In this document: positions 27,017 through 37,091 of the stretch, piece after piece
How positions within the stretch are numbered: position 1 is the stretch's first letter
Layout of the letters: each line of letters starts with the position of its first letter
Assembly: GCF_030348505.1 (NCBI RefSeq)
Contig: NZ_JAUCFJ010000002.1
Coordinates: forward strand, 4,530,001 to 4,594,000
Source: Lysinibacillus sp. G4S2
GTDB lineage: Bacteria > Bacillota > Bacilli > Bacillales_A > Planococcaceae
DNA: 64,000 nucleotides
Direction of reading: 5' to 3'
Notes under the pieces: model-generated
Told to the model about the DNA's origin: nothing
What the model saw: only the letters and a program-made list of their open reading frames with translations
Databases searched by the model: none
Translations under genes and position numbers: made by a program

Positions 27017-28540
27017 CTAATTATTCGTACTTGGTAAAAACATTAAAATTTCATCAATATACTTCGATAAAGTTGACACGGATACTCCGTATTGCTGAGC
27101 TATCTCTTTTTTTGTCACCTTGAGATTACGCGAAGAGCGGAATAAATAGTCATTTGCTCCTGCAATAGCCGCTGGATTTGTGAAACGATAATTGTTAATC
27201 AATGCTTGCTCACAAAGCACAAACCACATTTGGAACATTGGTGCAATTAATGTCGTTAGTTTACCATACTGTTCTAGTAAAATTTCTGGTACACTTACTG
27301 CTCGTATAAAGCTAGCCTCTACTTTGTTTTTCATATCAAATTGATGTCCTAAAGCATAAGCGAGGAATAGCTTTTCATACGCATTAAATTGCTCAACATC
27401 TATCCATTTGGGATGCGCAATAATTTCCTGTTTATGCGCGGTGCAGCTTAGTAAAAATAAACCAAATATGCGTTCACTTGTATAATCGCTCTCCAGCTTT
27501 TCCACAATATAATCACGATCATGCTCTAATGCATCAAGCGCATATACATTTTCCTCTTGGCGCCAAGGTTCAAAGCCTTCTTTTTCTGGATCTAGCTCAA
27601 GTAGCTGTTCCCATGCACTCTTTGAAATCTCTTCATGTTCAGAAAAATACGCTGCGTGGGATAACCAGAAGTAAAAGCCAGCATCTCCCGCATAGCCACG
27701 TTTTTGCATACTACGCAACCATTTAAATGCTAAATCATACTGTCCAACAAGCGCTAATGTTGCACCCAGCTTGTAACGATGTTCCCATGTGTATGGCTGA
27801 ATTTTCATAAGTACTTCTAAAAGATCCTTTAAATCCTCTTCATTTTTTTCATAATACGCAATCACAGTTAAATTACAAAGTGCATGTAAATTCCCTTTAT
27901 TTTCACGTAGTACCTTGTTTAGAAGAGCCTTCGCCTGTTCTGCTTCACCAACATAAAAATAAGCAAGAGCTAAGTTGTTATAGGCCGACCAAAAATCTGG
28001 TCTATCTTCAATTAAGTCTTCTAGAATAGTAATAGCTTCTGGGAAATCTCCCTTTTCCATACAGCGCCTCGCCTGTTCCTGCCGATACAAATCTTCACCA
28101 GAACCTTCAAGCTCCTCAAAATCATCTTGCTCAAAGGCAACAAACTCTAATATTTCAGCCGCTTCAACTGCATAAGCACCCTCTGGCTCTATTTGTAAAT
28201 ATTGCTCTGCAAAGCGTTTAGCATCATGCATAATACCAACGCATCCAGATACCTCTGCCATGTAAAAAATAATTTCTGGATTATCTGGATCTATCTGATA
28301 GGCACGATGAAGAAGATCATACGCTTCCTCGAAACGTTGACCCTCTAACTCTATAATCGCTAATTGCAATAAAATCATTGGATCATCAGGACTTAAATCA
28401 ACTGCTCGCTGTAAATATTTATACGCCTTATTCATTTGTCCGCTATTCATTGCTTGAATGGATTTTTTATAATAATAGTCGCCTGTGGGAATGAACGACA
28501 CTATATTCGATTGATTTTCTTTTTGACGTTTCTTTTCCAA
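27017..28540 (-). CDS. TPR-repeat protein (YvcD type)
   Basis: A 507-residue protein with at least six tetratricopeptide repeats between residues 20 and 300 (for example AYKYLQRAVDLSPDDP, AYDLLHRAYQIDPDNP, AYNNLALAYFYVGEAEQA). The last ~35 residues look like a helix-turn-helix (VTKKEIAQQYGVSVSTLSKYIDEIL). It occupies the place of yvcD next to trxB in B. subtilis. Cytoplasmic, no signal peptide. TPRs mediate protein contacts; the partner and the role of the C-terminal helix-turn-helix are unknown. Confidence 0.85.
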   Translation of the reverse strand: MEKKRQKENQSNIVSFIPTGDYYYKKSIQAMNSGQMNKAYKYLQRAVDLSPDDPMILLQLAIIELEGQRFEEAYDLLHRAYQIDPDNPEIIFYMAEVSGCVGIMHDAKRFAEQYLQIEPEGAYAVEAAEILEFVAFEQDDFEELEGSGEDLYRQEQARRCMEKGDFPEAITILEDLIEDRPDFWSAYNNLALAYFYVGEAEQAKALLNKVLRENKGNLHALCNLTVIAYYEKNEEDLKDLLEVLMKIQPYTWEHRYKLGATLALVGQYDLAFKWLRSMQKRGYAGDAGFYFWLSHAAYFSEHEEISKSAWEQLLELDPEKEGFEPWRQEENVYALDALEHDRDYIVEKLESDYTSERIFGLFLLSCTAHKQEIIAHPKWIDVEQFNAYEKLFLAYALGHQFDMKNKVEASFIRAVSVPEILLEQYGKLTTLIAPMFQMWFVLCEQALINNYRFTNPAAIAGANDYLFRSSRNLKVTKKEIAQQYGVSVSTLSKYIDEILMFLPSTNN

Positions 28541-28562
28541 AATATTTCCTCCGAAACAAGAA

Positions 28563-28590
28563 ATAAGGAACGTATCACACGTTCCTTTAC
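28563..28590 (-). terminator. Hairpin after hisIE, possible terminator of the his operon
   Basis: AAGGAACGT and ACGTTCCTT pair perfectly around a 5-base loop, 40-70 bases after the hisIE stop codon. On the minus strand the tail is ATTTCTTG, a weak T tract, so termination may be partial. Confidence 0.55.
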
Positions 28591-28630
28591 ACAGTAACTT
28601 CTATTATACCATACAATAAGCAATATGCCG

Positions 28631-29248
28631 TTATTTCTCTTCGTGACGTTTTTCCAACACATGTAGCACGTCATAAACACTTACTTTTTGTTCTTGTAGT
28701 AACACTAGTAGGTGATACATTAAATCGGCAGCCTCCCATTTCACTTCTTCAGCATCACGATTTTTTGCACCGATAACAACCTCTGTTGCTTCTTCGCCGA
28801 CTTTTTTACAAATTTTATCGATTCCTTTATCGAATAAATATGTAGTATACGCTCCTTCTGGCATTTCTTGCTCACGCTTTTCAATGATATTTACAAGTCT
28901 AGAAATAATCTCAACAGAGCCGACCTTGGCATTTTGCTGAATGATCTCCGTAAAGCAAGAAATTGTACCATTATGGCAAGCTGGGCCAGCAGGAATTACT
29001 TCCACGACTAATGCGTCACCATCACAGTCCGCTTTTATAGACACAACTTTTTGTGTATGACCACTTGTTGCTCCTTTATGCCAAAGCTCTTGACGTGAAC
29101 GTGAGAAGAACCATGTTTCTCCTGATTCAAGCGTTTTCTCCAATGATTCTTTATTCATATATGCTACAGTTAATACTTCTTTTGTATTAGCATCTTGTAC
29201 TACTGCAGTGACAAGACCTTTATCATCAAATTTAATGTTGTCAATCAT
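28631..29248 (-). CDS. hisIE: Bifunctional phosphoribosyl-AMP cyclohydrolase / phosphoribosyl-ATP pyrophosphatase
   Basis: A 205-residue fusion catalysing steps 2 and 3 of histidine synthesis. Residues ~1-110 are HisI ([25 protein letters not shown], with metal ligands in DCDGDALVV and the CHNGTISCF cysteines); residues ~115-205 are HisE ([28 protein letters not shown]). It overlaps hisF by 4 bases and ends the operon. Confidence 0.97.
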   Translation of the reverse strand: MIDNIKFDDKGLVTAVVQDANTKEVLTVAYMNKESLEKTLESGETWFFSRSRQELWHKGATSGHTQKVVSIKADCDGDALVVEVIPAGPACHNGTISCFTEIIQQNAKVGSVEIISRLVNIIEKREQEMPEGAYTTYLFDKGIDKICKKVGEEATEVVIGAKNRDAEEVKWEAADLMYHLLVLLQEQKVSVYDVLHVLEKRHEEK

Positions 29249-30006
29249 CTTACCGCCACTCCTTTTTCACGTAAGTATTCTTTTACTTGCGCTACGCTCG
29301 TTTCTTTATAATGGAAGATGGATGCGGCAAGTGCTGCATCTGCATCGACATCTTCAGCTAATACCTCGTAAAAATGGTCGGCATTCCCTGCACCGCCGCT
29401 TGCAATAACAGGAACTGTCACAGCCTCTCTCACGGCTTTTGTTAATGCTAAATCAAAACCTGATTTCTCTCCGTCCTGATTCATACTCGTTAATAAAATT
29501 TCACCAGCCCCTAAACGAACCGCTTCCTTGGCCCACTCTGTTGCTTGCCATGTTGTTTTGTTTCGGCCTCCATGCGTATAAACCATCCAGGTAGCATCTT
29601 CTTCACTATAGCGTGCATCGATGGCTACAACAATACACTGTGCGCCAAAAAAGTCCGAACCTTCTTTAATAAGCTCTGGTCGCTCTAAAGCAGAAGTATT
29701 CACTGATACTTTATCTGCACCTGCACGTAAAATGCGTTTCATATCATCTAAAGTCCGAATTCCACCACCTACTGTAAATGGAATGGCTAATGTAGCTGCA
29801 GTTTGTCGCACTACATCAACCATTGTTTCACGACCTTCATGTGATGCCGAAATGTCTAGAAACACAAGTTCATCTGCCCCTTGTTCATCATAAAACTTGG
29901 CAAGCTCTACTGGGTCACCCGCATCACGTAATGACACAAACTGTACACCTTTTACAACACGCCCCTCTTTCACATCAAGACATGGAATAATGCGCTTTGT
30001 TAACAT
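29245..30006 (-). CDS. hisF: Imidazole glycerol phosphate synthase, cyclase subunit
   Basis: A 253-residue TIM barrel. Catalytic Asp11 (IIPCLD) and Asp130 (VVAID) are present, as are the phosphate-binding GGGIR and GGAG loops. With HisH it makes imidazole-glycerol phosphate and AICAR. The ATG at 30006 has GGGGGTGG upstream and overlaps the end of hisH by 7 bases. In B. subtilis hisA lies between hisH and hisF; here the two genes touch directly. The protein is clearly HisF, not HisA. Confidence 0.97.
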   Translation of the reverse strand: MLTKRIIPCLDVKEGRVVKGVQFVSLRDAGDPVELAKFYDEQGADELVFLDISASHEGRETMVDVVRQTAATLAIPFTVGGGIRTLDDMKRILRAGADKVSVNTSALERPELIKEGSDFFGAQCIVVAIDARYSEEDATWMVYTHGGRNKTTWQATEWAKEAVRLGAGEILLTSMNQDGEKSGFDLALTKAVREAVTVPVIASGGAGNADHFYEVLAEDVDADAALAASIFHYKETSVAQVKEYLREKGVAVR

Positions 30007-30632
30007 GAAGCCACCCCCTTCAACCATTGCTCTAATAAATAGACACCTAGTTCACCTGATTTTTCAGGGTGAAACTGCATTCCCGTAATAGAACCATTTA
30101 CAATAATGCCTGGAACTTTAATGCCATGATAATCCGCATAAGCGATAAGCTCTGTTTCGTCTATATCTGTTGCATAAAATGAGTGGACAAAATACACATG
30201 CTTTGCCGCTACTTCACCCTTCAACCATGAAGGCCTCTTTGTCACGACAAGCTCATTCCATCCCATATGTGGTACTCGGTACTTCCGCTCACCGTTGTCT
30301 CCACTAAATCGTTTAATGCTTCCTTTAAAAAAGCCCAAACCTTTCGTCGGTGACACCTCTTCACTTTGCTCAAATAATAATTGCATTCCTAAGCAAATTC
30401 CGAGAAGTGGTCGATTTTCAGCTTTCACCTTGTGCAAATATCGATCTAAATTCGTTTCAGCTAAACGTTTGATGGCGTCGGGAAATGCCCCAACACCAGG
30501 GAGCAACAGTGCATCTGTTGCATCTAGCACTTTTTCGTCAGCCGTGACAACAACTTCACAGCCAAGTCGTTTTAATGCCTGTTCGACACTAAATAAATTC
30601 CCCATACCATAATCAATAACACCTATTTTCAC
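30000..30632 (-). CDS. hisH: Imidazole glycerol phosphate synthase, glutaminase subunit
   Basis: A 210-residue class I glutamine amidotransferase. Nucleophile Cys80 lies in LLGICLGMQ, and the His/Glu pair in [10 protein letters not shown]. It supplies ammonia to HisF. It overlaps hisB by 4 bases at its start and hisF by 7 at its end. The C-terminus is complete (LLEQWL then six residues), with no sign of a fusion or leftover of hisA. Confidence 0.97.
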   Translation of the reverse strand: MKIGVIDYGMGNLFSVEQALKRLGCEVVVTADEKVLDATDALLLPGVGAFPDAIKRLAETNLDRYLHKVKAENRPLLGICLGMQLLFEQSEEVSPTKGLGFFKGSIKRFSGDNGERKYRVPHMGWNELVVTKRPSWLKGEVAAKHVYFVHSFYATDIDETELIAYADYHGIKVPGIIVNGSITGMQFHPEKSGELGVYLLEQWLKGVASC

Positions 30633-31228
30633 GTTAACAGCCCCTTAGTCGACGGTACACCTTTAACACGTGGATCAATTTCTACTGCTGCGTCAATGGC
30701 ACGTGCTAACGCCTTAAAAATAGCTTCAATAATATGATGTGTATTATGTCCATACGGTACAATGACATGAACATTCATCCGAGCCTCAAGTGCAAATTTC
30801 CACAAAAATTCATGTACTAATTCCGTATCGAAACTTCCAACTTTCTCCTTCAACTGTGGTACACGATATTCTAAATGCGGACGATTTGAGCAATCTACAA
30901 CTACTTGTGCAAGTGCATCATCCATTGGCACAAATGCTGTACCGTAGCGCTTGATTCCTTTTTTATCACCGAGTGCTTCACGAATTGCTTGACCTAATAC
31001 AATTCCAAGGTCTTCAGTTGTATGATGATCGTCTATATAAGTATCACCATTTGCTTGTATCGTCCCATCAAAAAGCCCATGTTTGATAAATAAGTCTAGC
31101 ATGTGGTCCATAAAGCCAACACCCGTTTTAATATCAGCCTTTCCTTCACCATCTAAATCGATTGCTACTGAAATTTGAGTTTCATTTGTTGTCCGTTCAA
31201 CTTTTGCATATCGTTTCTTTTCAGTCAT
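30629..31228 (-). CDS. hisB: Imidazoleglycerol-phosphate dehydratase
   Basis: A 199-residue single-function HisB with the manganese-binding motifs DHMLDLF, DDHHTTEDLG and the second GHNTHH repeat with EAIFKALARA. The ATG at 31228 with AGGAG fits; a longer frame reaches into hisD and is not supported. Four bases separate it from hisD. Confidence 0.97.
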   Translation of the reverse strand: MTEKKRYAKVERTTNETQISVAIDLDGEGKADIKTGVGFMDHMLDLFIKHGLFDGTIQANGDTYIDDHHTTEDLGIVLGQAIREALGDKKGIKRYGTAFVPMDDALAQVVVDCSNRPHLEYRVPQLKEKVGSFDTELVHEFLWKFALEARMNVHVIVPYGHNTHHIIEAIFKALARAIDAAVEIDPRVKGVPSTKGLLT

Positions 31229-31232
31229 TGTG

Positions 31233-32507
31233 CTACTCCTTTTCCCATCCGCGTGATTCGACTGCACGAGCATGGCCCTCTAAGCCTTCCATACGTGCTA
31301 GACGTGCAATTTTCGGTGCATTCTCTGCCCAAGTTTTTTCACTATAAAAGACAACGCTCGATTTTTTCACAAAATCATCGACGTTTAAACCACTTGCAAA
31401 GCGTGCTGTGCTATTCGTTGGCAGTACATGATTTGTCCCCGCAAAATAATCACCTACTGGTTCAGAGCTATAACGACCGATGAAAATACCACCTGCATGC
31501 CTTACCTGTTCAGCTACAGCCTCAGCATTTTTTGTGACAATTTCTAAATGCTCAGGTGCTAGCGAATTAATGGCATCAATGGCATCTGCCATCGTTTCGG
31601 CCACATAAATGGCACCAAAGTTTTCAATAGATGCTCGTGCTACCTCTTCACGCGGTAAAGTAGTTAATTGCTTCTCCACTTCATCAGCCACTTTTTTAGC
31701 CATATGCTCAGAAGTTGTTACCAAAATGGCACAAGCCAATTTATCATGCTCAGCCTGTGATAAAAGATCCGCTGCGATTTCATCAGCAAATGCCGTGTCG
31801 TCTGCTAACACTGCAATTTCACTTGGACCTGCAATCATATCAATCGCTACCTCACCAAATACCTCACGTTTGGCTAATGCTACAAAAATATTTCCTGGAC
31901 CTGTAATTTTATCAACAGGTGTAATTGTTTCCGTGCCATATGCAAGAGCCGCAATCGCCTGTGCTCCACCGATTTTATATATTTCCTCTACCCCTAAAAT
32001 ATGCGCCGCAGCCAGTACACCTGGAGGTAATTTTCCATCGCGACCTGCTGGAGATGTCATAACAATGCGTTTAACACCAGCAACTTGTGCAGGAATAACG
32101 TTCATCAAGACTGACGAAGGGTACGCTGCTGTACCGCCAGGAACATAAAGTCCTACTGCATCAAGAGCAGTAATTCGTTGCCCAAGCCACGACCCATCAC
32201 CTAGCTCTAAGCGATAACCTGAACGCTTCTGCTGCTCATGATAAAAGCGAATATTTTGGGCAGCTTCTGTTAAATCAGCATAAAGCTGTTGATCAATACT
32301 ATTTGCGCCCTCCTCTATCTCTTCCTTCGTTACACGTAAATGATCAGGGGCAAAACCATCCCATTTTTCTGTATACAAACGTATGGCTGTATCACCTTGT
32401 GCACGAACATCTGCCAATACTTGACGTACAACTTTTAACTGTTCTTCATTGCCACCTTCAAGTGGTCGTTTTAAGGAAATACCTTTTGCTAGCTTTGTTA
32501 TTTTCAT
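31233..32507 (-). CDS. hisD: Histidinol dehydrogenase
   Basis: A 424-residue enzyme for the last two steps of histidine synthesis. It shows the signature IDMIAGPSEI, LLSQAEHDKLACAILVT (zinc-site Gln/His), and the catalytic EHLEI and NHVLPT segments. Gap to hisG upstream is 87 bases, the largest in the operon. Confidence 0.97.
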   Translation of the reverse strand: MKITKLAKGISLKRPLEGGNEEQLKVVRQVLADVRAQGDTAIRLYTEKWDGFAPDHLRVTKEEIEEGANSIDQQLYADLTEAAQNIRFYHEQQKRSGYRLELGDGSWLGQRITALDAVGLYVPGGTAAYPSSVLMNVIPAQVAGVKRIVMTSPAGRDGKLPPGVLAAAHILGVEEIYKIGGAQAIAALAYGTETITPVDKITGPGNIFVALAKREVFGEVAIDMIAGPSEIAVLADDTAFADEIAADLLSQAEHDKLACAILVTTSEHMAKKVADEVEKQLTTLPREEVARASIENFGAIYVAETMADAIDAINSLAPEHLEIVTKNAEAVAEQVRHAGGIFIGRYSSEPVGDYFAGTNHVLPTNSTARFASGLNVDDFVKKSSVVFYSEKTWAENAPKIARLARMEGLEGHARAVESRGWEKE

Positions 32508-32594
32508 AGGATTTATCTCCTTTAATTCTAGGTATTCATGTATGATCGATGACTATGAGCTTCCACCTGCGGCTATTCCTACAGTGAGCACGAT

Positions 32595-33218
32595 TTATTT
32601 AACACATTTCTTTAAACGTTTCACAAGGTCGATAATGCGTTCTCCCTTCATACGATAGCTTACTGGATTAGCAATTAACCTCGATGACACATCCGTAATA
32701 AATTCATATTCCACTAAACCATTTTCCTTCAGCGTCCGTCCTGTTGATACAATATCGACAATGCGATCTGCTAAGCCAATCATAGGCGCCAATTCAATTG
32801 ATCCATTTAACTCAATAATTTCAACTTGCTCCCCAATGCCCTTATAATATTTCATTGCAATATTAGGATATTTTGTTGCGATTCTTGGGGCGATTTCATT
32901 CATCGTAGTATTAGGTAAACCTGCTGATGCGATATAACATGCACTTATTTTTAAATCAAGTAATTCATGTACTTGTCGTTGCTGTTCTAACAAAACATCC
33001 TTCCCAGCGATCCCAATATCCGCTACACCGTGCTCTACATAAACAGGAACATCCATTGGCTTTGCTAGTATAAAACGAATTTTCTCTTCTGGAATTTCGA
33101 GCATTAATTTACGGGACATTTCGACTTCTTCTGGTAAATTAAAGCCAGCTTCTAATAGCATTTGGTATGCCTCATCAAAAATACGCCCCTTTGGCATAGC
33201 AATCGTTAATTCATTCAC
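32595..33218 (-). CDS. hisG: ATP phosphoribosyltransferase, short form
   Basis: A 207-residue catalytic subunit of the first step, of the short HisG class that lacks the regulatory domain and needs HisZ. Landmarks are [18 protein letters not shown] and the PRPP loop [14 protein letters not shown]. The start is GTG at 33218 with AGGAGG nine bases upstream; a longer frame from an upstream ATG lies inside hisZ. It overlaps hisZ by 8 bases. Confidence 0.95.
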   Translation of the reverse strand: MNELTIAMPKGRIFDEAYQMLLEAGFNLPEEVEMSRKLMLEIPEEKIRFILAKPMDVPVYVEHGVADIGIAGKDVLLEQQRQVHELLDLKISACYIASAGLPNTTMNEIAPRIATKYPNIAMKYYKGIGEQVEIIELNGSIELAPMIGLADRIVDIVSTGRTLKENGLVEYEFITDVSSRLIANPVSYRMKGERIIDLVKRLKKCVK

Positions 33219-34383
33219 TGCTAACGTCCTCCTGTCCCACAACAACTACTTCTGTAAAGTGTGCTAAAAAAGCTTCTTCATCAACTAGGCTATTTCTTAA
33301 CTGTAAGGTAGCCTGTTTACCAGCAGCTCGAAGCGTCTGTACCTTTGCAAGAGCCGCTTCAAATTGTTGTTCCTCAAATAGCACCACTGTAGCCTCTTGT
33401 CGTTTATCAGATTGCCCATGAAGTGTTTCTAGTAAGCGATCAACACGAATACTAAATCCTGTTGCGCCTACTTTTGAGCCAAACACCTCAAGCAATCCGT
33501 CATAACGCCCACCATTACCTAATGGAAAGCCACTGCCTGTTGCAAACACTTCAAATAACATGCCTGTGTAATAGCTCATATGACTAGAAAGTGTAAAATC
33601 AAAGGCCACATAATCCGCTAAATCTGCTACTTCAAGTAGTTTAGCGAGCTGTTGCATATATTCTAATGCGTCATTTTTCCGCACATATTTTTCAATATCT
33701 TGGATTTCTTTCACATTCATAGCTTCTTCAATATATTGTAGTAATGCATCTGATTTCGTTTTAGGTAAATCAAATGATTCTACTGCTTCTTCAAACCCTA
33801 CATAATTGCGCTGCACTAGAAGTGTTCGAAGTATATTTTGTTGTTCAATGCTTTCTGTATAATCTTGTAAAATGCAATTTAATATCCCTGCATGGCCGAT
33901 AGTAACTTTAAATTTCGCTAACCCAAATTGCTGTAATAACTCCATTGCCGTAACAATAACTTCAGCATCAGCAAACACAGAATTGTCTCCAATTAACTCG
34001 ATCCCCATCTGATCAAATTCTGCTGGTCGTCCACCTTCTGCCTCTTGTGCACGAAAGACACTAGCAAAATAAGCAAGGCGCAATGGAATCATCTCTTTTA
34101 ATAATTTTGATGTTGCAACACGAGCAATCGGTGTTGTCATATCAGGTCGTAGTACTAACGTGTTTCCTTGGCTATCTACTAACTTAAATAAATGCGCATC
34201 GGCTATTGCTGATGCTTTACCGACTGTATCAAAATACTCTACTGCAGGTGTCTTAATAAATTCAAAGCCCCTACTGCATAAAAAGTCTCGCCCAGTATTT
34301 CTTACGGCCTCTACCTTTTCGTATATTTGCGGAAATGTATCGCGCATTCCAAGTGGTTTCTCAAACATTTTAATCGACGACAT
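33211..34383 (-). CDS. hisZ: ATP phosphoribosyltransferase regulatory subunit (HisRS-like)
   Basis: A 390-residue histidyl-tRNA-synthetase paralogue without tRNA charging function. It keeps the class II fold ([48 protein letters not shown], the GGRYDGLLE motif). It activates and allows histidine feedback on short HisG. First gene of the operon, 60 bases after the predicted transcription start. Confidence 0.96.
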   Translation of the reverse strand: MSSIKMFEKPLGMRDTFPQIYEKVEAVRNTGRDFLCSRGFEFIKTPAVEYFDTVGKASAIADAHLFKLVDSQGNTLVLRPDMTTPIARVATSKLLKEMIPLRLAYFASVFRAQEAEGGRPAEFDQMGIELIGDNSVFADAEVIVTAMELLQQFGLAKFKVTIGHAGILNCILQDYTESIEQQNILRTLLVQRNYVGFEEAVESFDLPKTKSDALLQYIEEAMNVKEIQDIEKYVRKNDALEYMQQLAKLLEVADLADYVAFDFTLSSHMSYYTGMLFEVFATGSGFPLGNGGRYDGLLEVFGSKVGATGFSIRVDRLLETLHGQSDKRQEATVVLFEEQQFEAALAKVQTLRAAGKQATLQLRNSLVDEEAFLAHFTEVVVVGQEDVSSE

Positions 34384-34408
34384 TTTGACACTTCCTCACA
34401 TTTCACTT

Positions 34409-34434
34409 TAATTCACTAGAGTATTAGAGAATTA
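34409..34434. promoter_or_regulatory. Inverted repeat at the his transcription start, candidate operator
   Basis: TAATTC-CTA arms (minus strand) are mirrored by TAG-GAATTA over 26 bases, with two mismatches. It starts about 13 bases downstream of the -10 box. Firmicute his operons can be repressed by a TrpR-like HisR/YerC protein; assignment of this site to it is inference. No T-box features are seen in the short leader. Confidence 0.45.
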
Positions 34435-34446
34435 GATTATGAAAGA

Positions 34447-34475
34447 ATTCTAACTTATTTCTTCCTTTCCGTCAA
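34447..34475 (-). promoter_or_regulatory. his operon promoter
   Basis: TTGACG (34470-34475), 17-base spacer, TAGAAT (34447-34452) on the minus strand. The predicted leader is about 57 bases, too short for a T-box. Confidence 0.8.
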
Positions 34476-34690
34476 TGCAACTCCTTATGAATTATCGAAT
34501 AATTTCATTACTGATTATTCTGTTAATTATACGTAAAAATAAAAAAATTGAAACTTTATTCAACTGTGTAAGCTTATTTCTCCTTAAACAAGTAAATCTT
34601 TAGACAAAAAATTGTGCGTAGTGGGCTTGCACAGTTTAAGGTGTTGAAAAATAAAATCGTCAAGGAAATCTATATGAATTTTTTGGCGAG

Positions 34691-34818
34691 TGATTTCCGT
34701 TCCAGGCTACTCGCTTTCCAGTGGGCGAGCGTCGAGCCGCTTCCTCCGCTTCCGCTCCGTGCAGGGTCTCGCCTGTCTCGCTTTCCCACGGGAGTCGAGT
34801 AGCCTTCCACTCCAATCA
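34691..34818. repeat. Palindrome element, GGCTACTCG subtype
   Basis: GGCTACTCG (34705-34713) pairs with CGAGTAGCC (34796-34804). The flanks TGATTTCCGTTCC and TCCACTCCAATCA match the core of the element at 6582, and the inner text GTCGAGCCGCTTCCTCCGCT replaces its GATGAGCCGCTTCACTCG. The terminal GGCTCATCACC repeats are missing. The rest of 34480-34860 shows no gene. Confidence 0.75.
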
Positions 34819-34865
34819 AGAACCTTTATAAATGTAATTTCGTTGTTACAATAGTTTTTCAACAG

Positions 34866-34898
34866 CAAAAAACTGTGCACAGTAAATCATGCACAGTG
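34866..34898 (-). terminator. Terminator after yvoF
   Basis: ACTGTGCA and TGCACAGT arms around CAGTAAATCA, followed on the minus strand by TTTTTTG, 13 bases after the yvoF stop. Same stem as the peptidase terminators at 8634 and 11135. Confidence 0.85.
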
Positions 34899-34910
34899 TA
34901 GATATTATTA

Positions 34911-35453
34911 TTATTTTTTTGGCGTGCTCCATTCCACTACTTCATTGCGTTTACGCTCCGCCATTTGTTCAGCTGTATAAATAATTTGCATAGGGTTACC
35001 GCCTGCAAGACAGCCAGCTGGCACATCCTTATGGACAAGGGTTGCAGCTGAAACAATCGCACCGTCACCTATCGTAACACCTGGTAGTATCGTTGAATTG
35101 GCACCAACCATTACTTCATTGCCAATATAAACATCTCCCAGACGATACTCCTCTATTAAATACTCATGCGCCAAAATAGTTGTACTGAAACCTATCACCG
35201 TATTGTCACCGATGTGAATTCGTTCTGGAAACATTGTATCTGGCATAACCATTAAAGCTAATGAAGTTTTTTCTCCAATTTCCATCTTTAAAAAAGTTCG
35301 ATACAACCAGTTTTTCACACGTAAAAATGGTGTGAAGCGTCCAATTTGAATGACAACGAAACACTTCATCACCTTCCAAAAGGACACCGTATCATAAATA
35401 TTCCAAAGCGAATTTGCTCCTTCGACACGGTAGCGTTCTGTTTTACGTGCCAT
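34911..35453 (-). CDS. yvoF: Left-handed beta-helix acyltransferase (YvoF type)
   Basis: A 180-residue hexapeptide-repeat transferase. Turns of the helix are visible as IHIGDNTVIGFSTTI, VYIGNEVMVGANSTI and VTIGDGAIVSAATLV, ending with the GNPMQII motif of the acetyltransferase family. It follows ppaX by four bases in the hprK-lgt-ppaX-yvoF cluster, as in B. subtilis. Acceptor unknown. Confidence 0.88.
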   Translation of the reverse strand: MARKTERYRVEGANSLWNIYDTVSFWKVMKCFVVIQIGRFTPFLRVKNWLYRTFLKMEIGEKTSLALMVMPDTMFPERIHIGDNTVIGFSTTILAHEYLIEEYRLGDVYIGNEVMVGANSTILPGVTIGDGAIVSAATLVHKDVPAGCLAGGNPMQIIYTAEQMAERKRNEVVEWSTPKK

Positions 35454-35457
35454 TGAC

Positions 35458-36099
35458 TTACCCCTCTTTCACAATTTCAAGTAAATCCGTCATATGATGC
35501 AACATATATTCTGGCTTGAACTGCTGTAAGTATTCCTCACCTTTAAAAGCCCATGCGACACCAGCCGCTCTAATTCCAGCGTTGTGTCCTGCTTCAATAT
35601 CGTGTGAATTGTCGCCAATCATAATGGCCTCTTCCTTGTTTACACCAAGGCGTTCAAGGGCAAGCAAAACTGGTTCTGGGTCAGGCTTTACATTTTTCAC
35701 ATCATCCGTGCCAATACGGATGTCAAATAAATGACTTGCACCTAGCACAGATAGACCACGGTCAATCATCCCATTACGCTTTGTAGACACAATCGCTAAC
35801 TTGATACCCATAGCCTTTAATTGCTCTAAAGTTGATACAACATCAGGATATTGAGTGACAAGCTCATCGTGATGTAATTCATTATATTCGCGGTATTTAG
35901 CAATCATTGCATCCTCTTCACCAGGAGCAATGTCACTCATTGTCTGTTTCAAGGACGGCCCAAGGAATTTTAGGCAATCTTTTGGCGAATATTGCCCGGG
36001 AAATCGCTCGTTTAAAACATGCATAAATGTTTGAATGATTAAATCATTTGTATTGAGTAATGTACCATCAAAGTCAAATAGTAATGCCTTTACAGCCAT
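35458..36099 (-). CDS. ppaX: Pyrophosphatase PpaX (HAD family)
   Basis: A 213-residue HAD hydrolase with motif I DFDGTLLNT (Asp9, Asp11), motif II VSTKRN, and motif III/IV KPDPEP...MIGDNSHD. In B. subtilis PpaX hydrolyses the pyrophosphate made when HprK dephosphorylates HPr(Ser-P) by phosphorolysis. Its place two genes after hprK supports this over a generic phosphoglycolate phosphatase. Confidence 0.93.
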   Translation of the reverse strand: MAVKALLFDFDGTLLNTNDLIIQTFMHVLNERFPGQYSPKDCLKFLGPSLKQTMSDIAPGEEDAMIAKYREYNELHHDELVTQYPDVVSTLEQLKAMGIKLAIVSTKRNGMIDRGLSVLGASHLFDIRIGTDDVKNVKPDPEPVLLALERLGVNKEEAIMIGDNSHDIEAGHNAGIRAAGVAWAFKGEEYLQQFKPEYMLHHMTDLLEIVKEG

Positions 36100-36111
36100 G
36101 CCCTTGCCCCC

Positions 36112-36933
36112 CTATTTATCATCCAAATACTTTACTGGTGGCTTTACTGTTATACGTCTGTAAATAATTGCCACAAGACCTACAACAATACCAATTATTG
36201 AAACAACCTGTGCTGAGCGTAAATCTCCTACTAAATATAGGCTATCTGTACGCATGCCCTCTATATAGAAACGACCAATTGAATACCAAATTATATAGCC
36301 GAAGAAAATTTCCCCACGATTTAAATTTACTTTGCGTAATACTAATAAAATGATTAGCCCAACGAAATTCCATAAGGATTCATATAAGAATGTAGGATGT
36401 ACATACGTTCCTAATTCTTCAATATACATTTGATTAATAATCCAATCAGGCAGCCTTAGATTTTCTAAAAATTCACGTGATACTGGACCACCATAAGCCT
36501 CTTGGTTCATAAAATTTCCCCATCGACCAATTATTTGTCCAATTAAAATACTTGGTGCCGCAATATCCGCTACTCGTAAAAAGCTTATATTTCTTCTACG
36601 AGTGAATATGTAAGCTGTCACAAATGCCCCAATAAGAGCTCCGTGAATAGCGATACCACCATTCCAAATCTCAATAATCTTCTCTGGGTTTTGACCATAA
36701 TAATCCCAACGCATCGATACATAGTAAATACGTGCGCATACTATGGATATAGGAACAGCCCAAAGTAATAAATCCGCAAGAAACTCCTCCGGTAAGCCTC
36801 GTTTCATAGCCTCTCTTTGTCCTACAAAATAAGCTAAAATAATACCCGATACGATTAGCAACCCATACCAACGAACTTCGATAGGTCCTAAATGAAACGC
36901 AATCGGATCAATTTCTAATAGTAATAAATCCAT
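36112..36933 (-). CDS. lgt: Prolipoprotein diacylglyceryl transferase
   Basis: A 273-residue integral membrane enzyme with about seven helices. The signature [14 protein letters not shown], the IHGALIGAF segment and the C-terminal [14 protein letters not shown] are all present. It attaches diacylglycerol to lipobox cysteines, such as those of the five lipoproteins encoded in this window. Twelve bases separate it from ppaX. Confidence 0.96.
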   Translation of the reverse strand: MDLLLLEIDPIAFHLGPIEVRWYGLLIVSGIILAYFVGQREAMKRGLPEEFLADLLLWAVPISIVCARIYYVSMRWDYYGQNPEKIIEIWNGGIAIHGALIGAFVTAYIFTRRRNISFLRVADIAAPSILIGQIIGRWGNFMNQEAYGGPVSREFLENLRLPDWIINQMYIEELGTYVHPTFLYESLWNFVGLIILLVLRKVNLNRGEIFFGYIIWYSIGRFYIEGMRTDSLYLVGDLRSAQVVSIIGIVVGLVAIIYRRITVKPPVKYLDDK

Positions 36934-36980
36934 CTTATGCTCCTCTCATTATCCTTCTATTACTTAGGTTATTGTATCCT

Positions 36981-37088
36981 AATTTCTTTGGCGTAATTAA
37001 GAATCACATCCTCATTCCTCTCACTATCTTCAGAGGTGAGAGTCTCCTATAACTGTCGCTACACTAAACATTTAGTGAATGAAGATAA
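36981..37088. repeat. Degenerate copy of the second palindrome family
   Basis: Contains GGCGTAATT, AGAGGTGAGAGTCTCC and TGAATGAAGATAA in the same order as 44162-44354, but the left arm of the large stem is eroded. It fills the hprK-lgt gap. Confidence 0.55.
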
Positions 37089-37091
37089 CCA

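Noticed and set aside
31229-31273. N-terminal extension of hisB by 15 residues
   Set aside because: It would run into hisD and lacks a ribosome-binding site; the ATG at 31228 has AGGAG and matches the family start.
34384-34470. T-box leader for the his operon
   Set aside because: The predicted leader is about 57 bases, without a terminator or the conserved T-box sequence.
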